64,000 nucleotides of DNA. Origin: Trichinella spiralis (lineage: Eukaryota > Nematoda > Enoplea > Trichinellida > Trichinellidae). Made by a program: the position numbers and the translations under genes. Under the pieces are notes generated by a model that did no database searches, had not been told where the DNA came from, and saw nothing but the letters and a program-made list of their open reading frames with translations. The stretch covers positions 2,183,301 through 2,247,300 of the forward strand of contig CM012955.1 in assembly GCA_000181795.3 (NCBI GenBank), read 5' to 3'. How positions within the stretch are numbered: the first letter of the stretch is position 1; each line of letters begins with the position of its first letter. Of the stretch, positions 62,280-64,000 are shown in pieces.

Positions 62280-63117
62280 ACACAATGACTGATTCACCAC
62301 CGCCTGATATTTCTTCTTCTTCTTCTTTTTCTTTTGCTTCTTCAGCTAAGTAGAGAAAGACAACAAACGCTATAGTAGAAGAGAGAATAGAGAGTTTTAT
62401 AGCAGAATATTTTTCTAATGTTAGCGTAATTATTTCAACTAGTAAATTATTAAACAAACTACCTGCCAACCAAAGTTGTTTTTAGCTGACATTAAGCAAC
62501 ACATAAAGATTATGATCAGAAACAGATTAAGATCAATGATGCAAATTTAAAAGAATTGAATAAATGATAAAATACACCCGCGTTTTGTTAAACGACGCTT
62601 CAGTTTCAGAAACCAAACTACCATTGCTAGCTAAAGTGATGTATGCAAAAATCAGAATTTGAAATCAATATTCCCAAATCGTCGTTAACGACACAATTGT
62701 GAAGAAAGATGACATTACATTATTAAGACAGCGATGCAATTCAGCGGAAACAAAATCAATGTTTTCCTTTTCGCGCTAATGCTCACTCACTGATCTTGCC
62801 TTCATCAAAGCCGCTGTTCCAACCGAAGCTACATCATTGAAAGAAACGCAACTATAAAATAACGACATTTTCCAACAAATATCTCGTCAAAATTTATGAC
62901 TACTTTTATCTTTGCGATTATAAATAAATTTCACCGAAAATAATAATAATAACACGCAATATGCTGCATTCTGTTTGACAATCACATACCTCCTATTAAA
63001 TGCTAACTCTTGAGTGTGGTTGCTATTGAACAACAGTTTAACGTACACGGAAAACTTCTTATTTATTCGACCATAGTTCCGGATGTTGACCAAGTACACA
63101 TGGAAATGGCAAAACGG
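62280..63117 (-). other. Candidate minus-strand exons of an unidentified membrane/secreted protein
   Basis: Segment 63117-62990 (acceptor GTAG, donor GAG|GTATGTG) is open and protein-like (VYLVNIRNYGRINK, VYVKLLFNSNHTQELAFN). It joins in phase to 62851-62791 (donor GTGAGT), adding CVSFNDVASVGTAAL. Further open pieces with splice sites lie at 62630-62578 and near 62350-62280 (Glu-rich). A hydrophobic segment (VFGGLLFITILSM) near 63790-63870 could be an upstream TM exon. I recognise no family and no complete model is possible. The gene may extend past the right edge. Confidence 0.3.
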
Positions 63118-63350
63118 CTACTAAACGCTGTAACAGTTTTCAGATCATTATCTATAATGGGCGCTTAAAGTGACAAGCAGACGGTCCTCCAGCGATGTTT
63201 TCCAATGTCTATCAACAACCCCTGCCTCCACCAGTACTCCTAGTTTATCCATTCTACAAGTTTTCAATTGGCTAAAATCTAATCGGCGCAACAAATGTCA
63301 AATCACGATACTGCATTTTCGTGCAGGCCAATTTATGACACTAGAAATCG

Positions 63351-63370
63351 TGTGTGTGTGTGTGTGTGTG
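63351..63370. repeat. (GT)n microsatellite
   Basis: Ten GT units in non-coding DNA near the right end of the window. Confidence 0.85.
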
Positions 63371-63559
63371 GGTCTAGCAAATAAAATCTAAAACTCTCAA
63401 GAGAAGAGGTTATCTTTCTCAAAAATACACACATGACAAATTTAACTGTAACGAAATGTTCTTCCTACTTCAAAAATCAAAGAAAAAAAAATAATAATAA
63501 TAATATAATCTCTCCTAATAATTATCATTATAAAAATGAAAATATTGAAAAAGCATTGA

Positions 63560-63726
63560 TTGGCGCCTTTTGCAAAATCGAACATTGACCAGCTCCATTC
63601 TCAAATCATGATGATGCCTCGAGGCAGCTTTGAATATTTGCATATTTAAATAAGCTTAATTCAAACTGATGCTAATTGACTGATAACGAAAAACGGTGCT
63701 ACGCTATACCAAAATTGTACCAGAAA

Positions 63727-63773
<47 letters not shown>

Positions 63774-63775
63774 AT
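63560..63775 (+). mobile_element. Dispersed repeat with (TAG)n tail, copy B
   Basis: A body of about 170 bp (63560-63729) followed by (TAG)n at 63730-63775. It matches copy A at 12150-12394 in order and spacing: CTCGAGG, GCATATTTAAA, TTGACTGATAA, CAGAAATAGTAG. The copies are diverged (roughly two-thirds identical by eye), so the family is old or the copies come from different subfamilies. It has no ORF. Both copies lie in the same orientation in gene-poor DNA. Confidence 0.55.
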
Positions 63776-64000
63776 AATAGCACCCGGAATTGTTAACCAA
63801 CGCATACTGAGAATGGTGATGAACAGAAGACCACCAAAGACAATAAATAAAGAAATAAATAATTGATTAAAACAATATTTTCCTTTACAATAATACAATT
63901 GTATACTATTGTCCAATGCGGAGTGCTTCTAATTAATATACTACCTGACAACAATAACAGTAACAACAAAAGATAACAAAGCTAACAAATGAAAATGCAC

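Overview
The window is eukaryotic and animal. It is AT-rich and dense in microsatellites. The genes have many exons and mostly short introns (about 45-200 bp), mainly GT-AG with at least three GC-AG introns supported by frame and homology. The gene set is metazoan: a giant LDL-receptor-related protein, alpha-catenin, MARCHF6/Doa10, PPIP5K, kappaB-Ras and a class-1 (invertebrate) transmembrane semaphorin. Compact genes, low GC and an LRP of the nematode lrp-1 type suggest a nematode, perhaps a basal one such as Trichinella. That species-level guess is inference from composition and gene style. I re-derived the exon models by hand. All six large models stay in frame from end to end, and the encoded lengths match their families.

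Layout. 1-11779 (+): 3' two-thirds or so of an LRP1/LRP2-family endocytic receptor, 37 exons, 5' end off the window. 11780-21449: about 9.7 kb without a recognisable gene, full of simple repeats, with one copy of a (TAG)n-tailed dispersed repeat and a 10-N gap. 21450-25918 (-): alpha-catenin, 11 exons. 26376-26975: a roughly 600-bp foldback element with arms of about 111 bp, then a 24-bp tandem repeat that runs into an 816-N gap (27026-27841). 28400-32290: mostly non-coding, with a few weak exon-like fragments. 32300-32970 (+): a small complete gene (TATA box, 5'UTR intron, single coding exon, polyA signal) for a 130-aa protein that looks like an isolated, diverged POU-specific domain without a homeodomain. 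33308-37824 (-): MARCHF6-type ER E3 ligase, 22 exons. 39006-45278 (+): PPIP5K/VIP1, 26 exons, divergent from MARCHF6. 45916-46787 (+): kappaB-Ras (NKIRAS). 48035-48445 (+): possible small novel gene. 49397-53465 (+): unrecognised 708-aa protein with three tandem MATH/TRAF-like beta-sandwich units, a coiled coil and a basic Ser-rich tail. 54317-59486 (-): class-1 semaphorin, 13 exons, convergent with the MATH-like gene. 59487-64000: gene-poor, with microsatellites, a second copy of the (TAG)n-tailed repeat, and exon-like segments on the minus strand that may belong to a gene running off the right edge.

The genes show no single pathway or operon. Several act at the cell surface or junctions (LRP, alpha-catenin, semaphorin), others in ER protein quality control (MARCHF6), inositol pyrophosphate signalling (PPIP5K) and small-GTPase signalling (NKIRAS). 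The most novel items are the orphan POU-specific-domain gene with its repeat promoter, the triple MATH-like coiled-coil protein, and the two repeat families.
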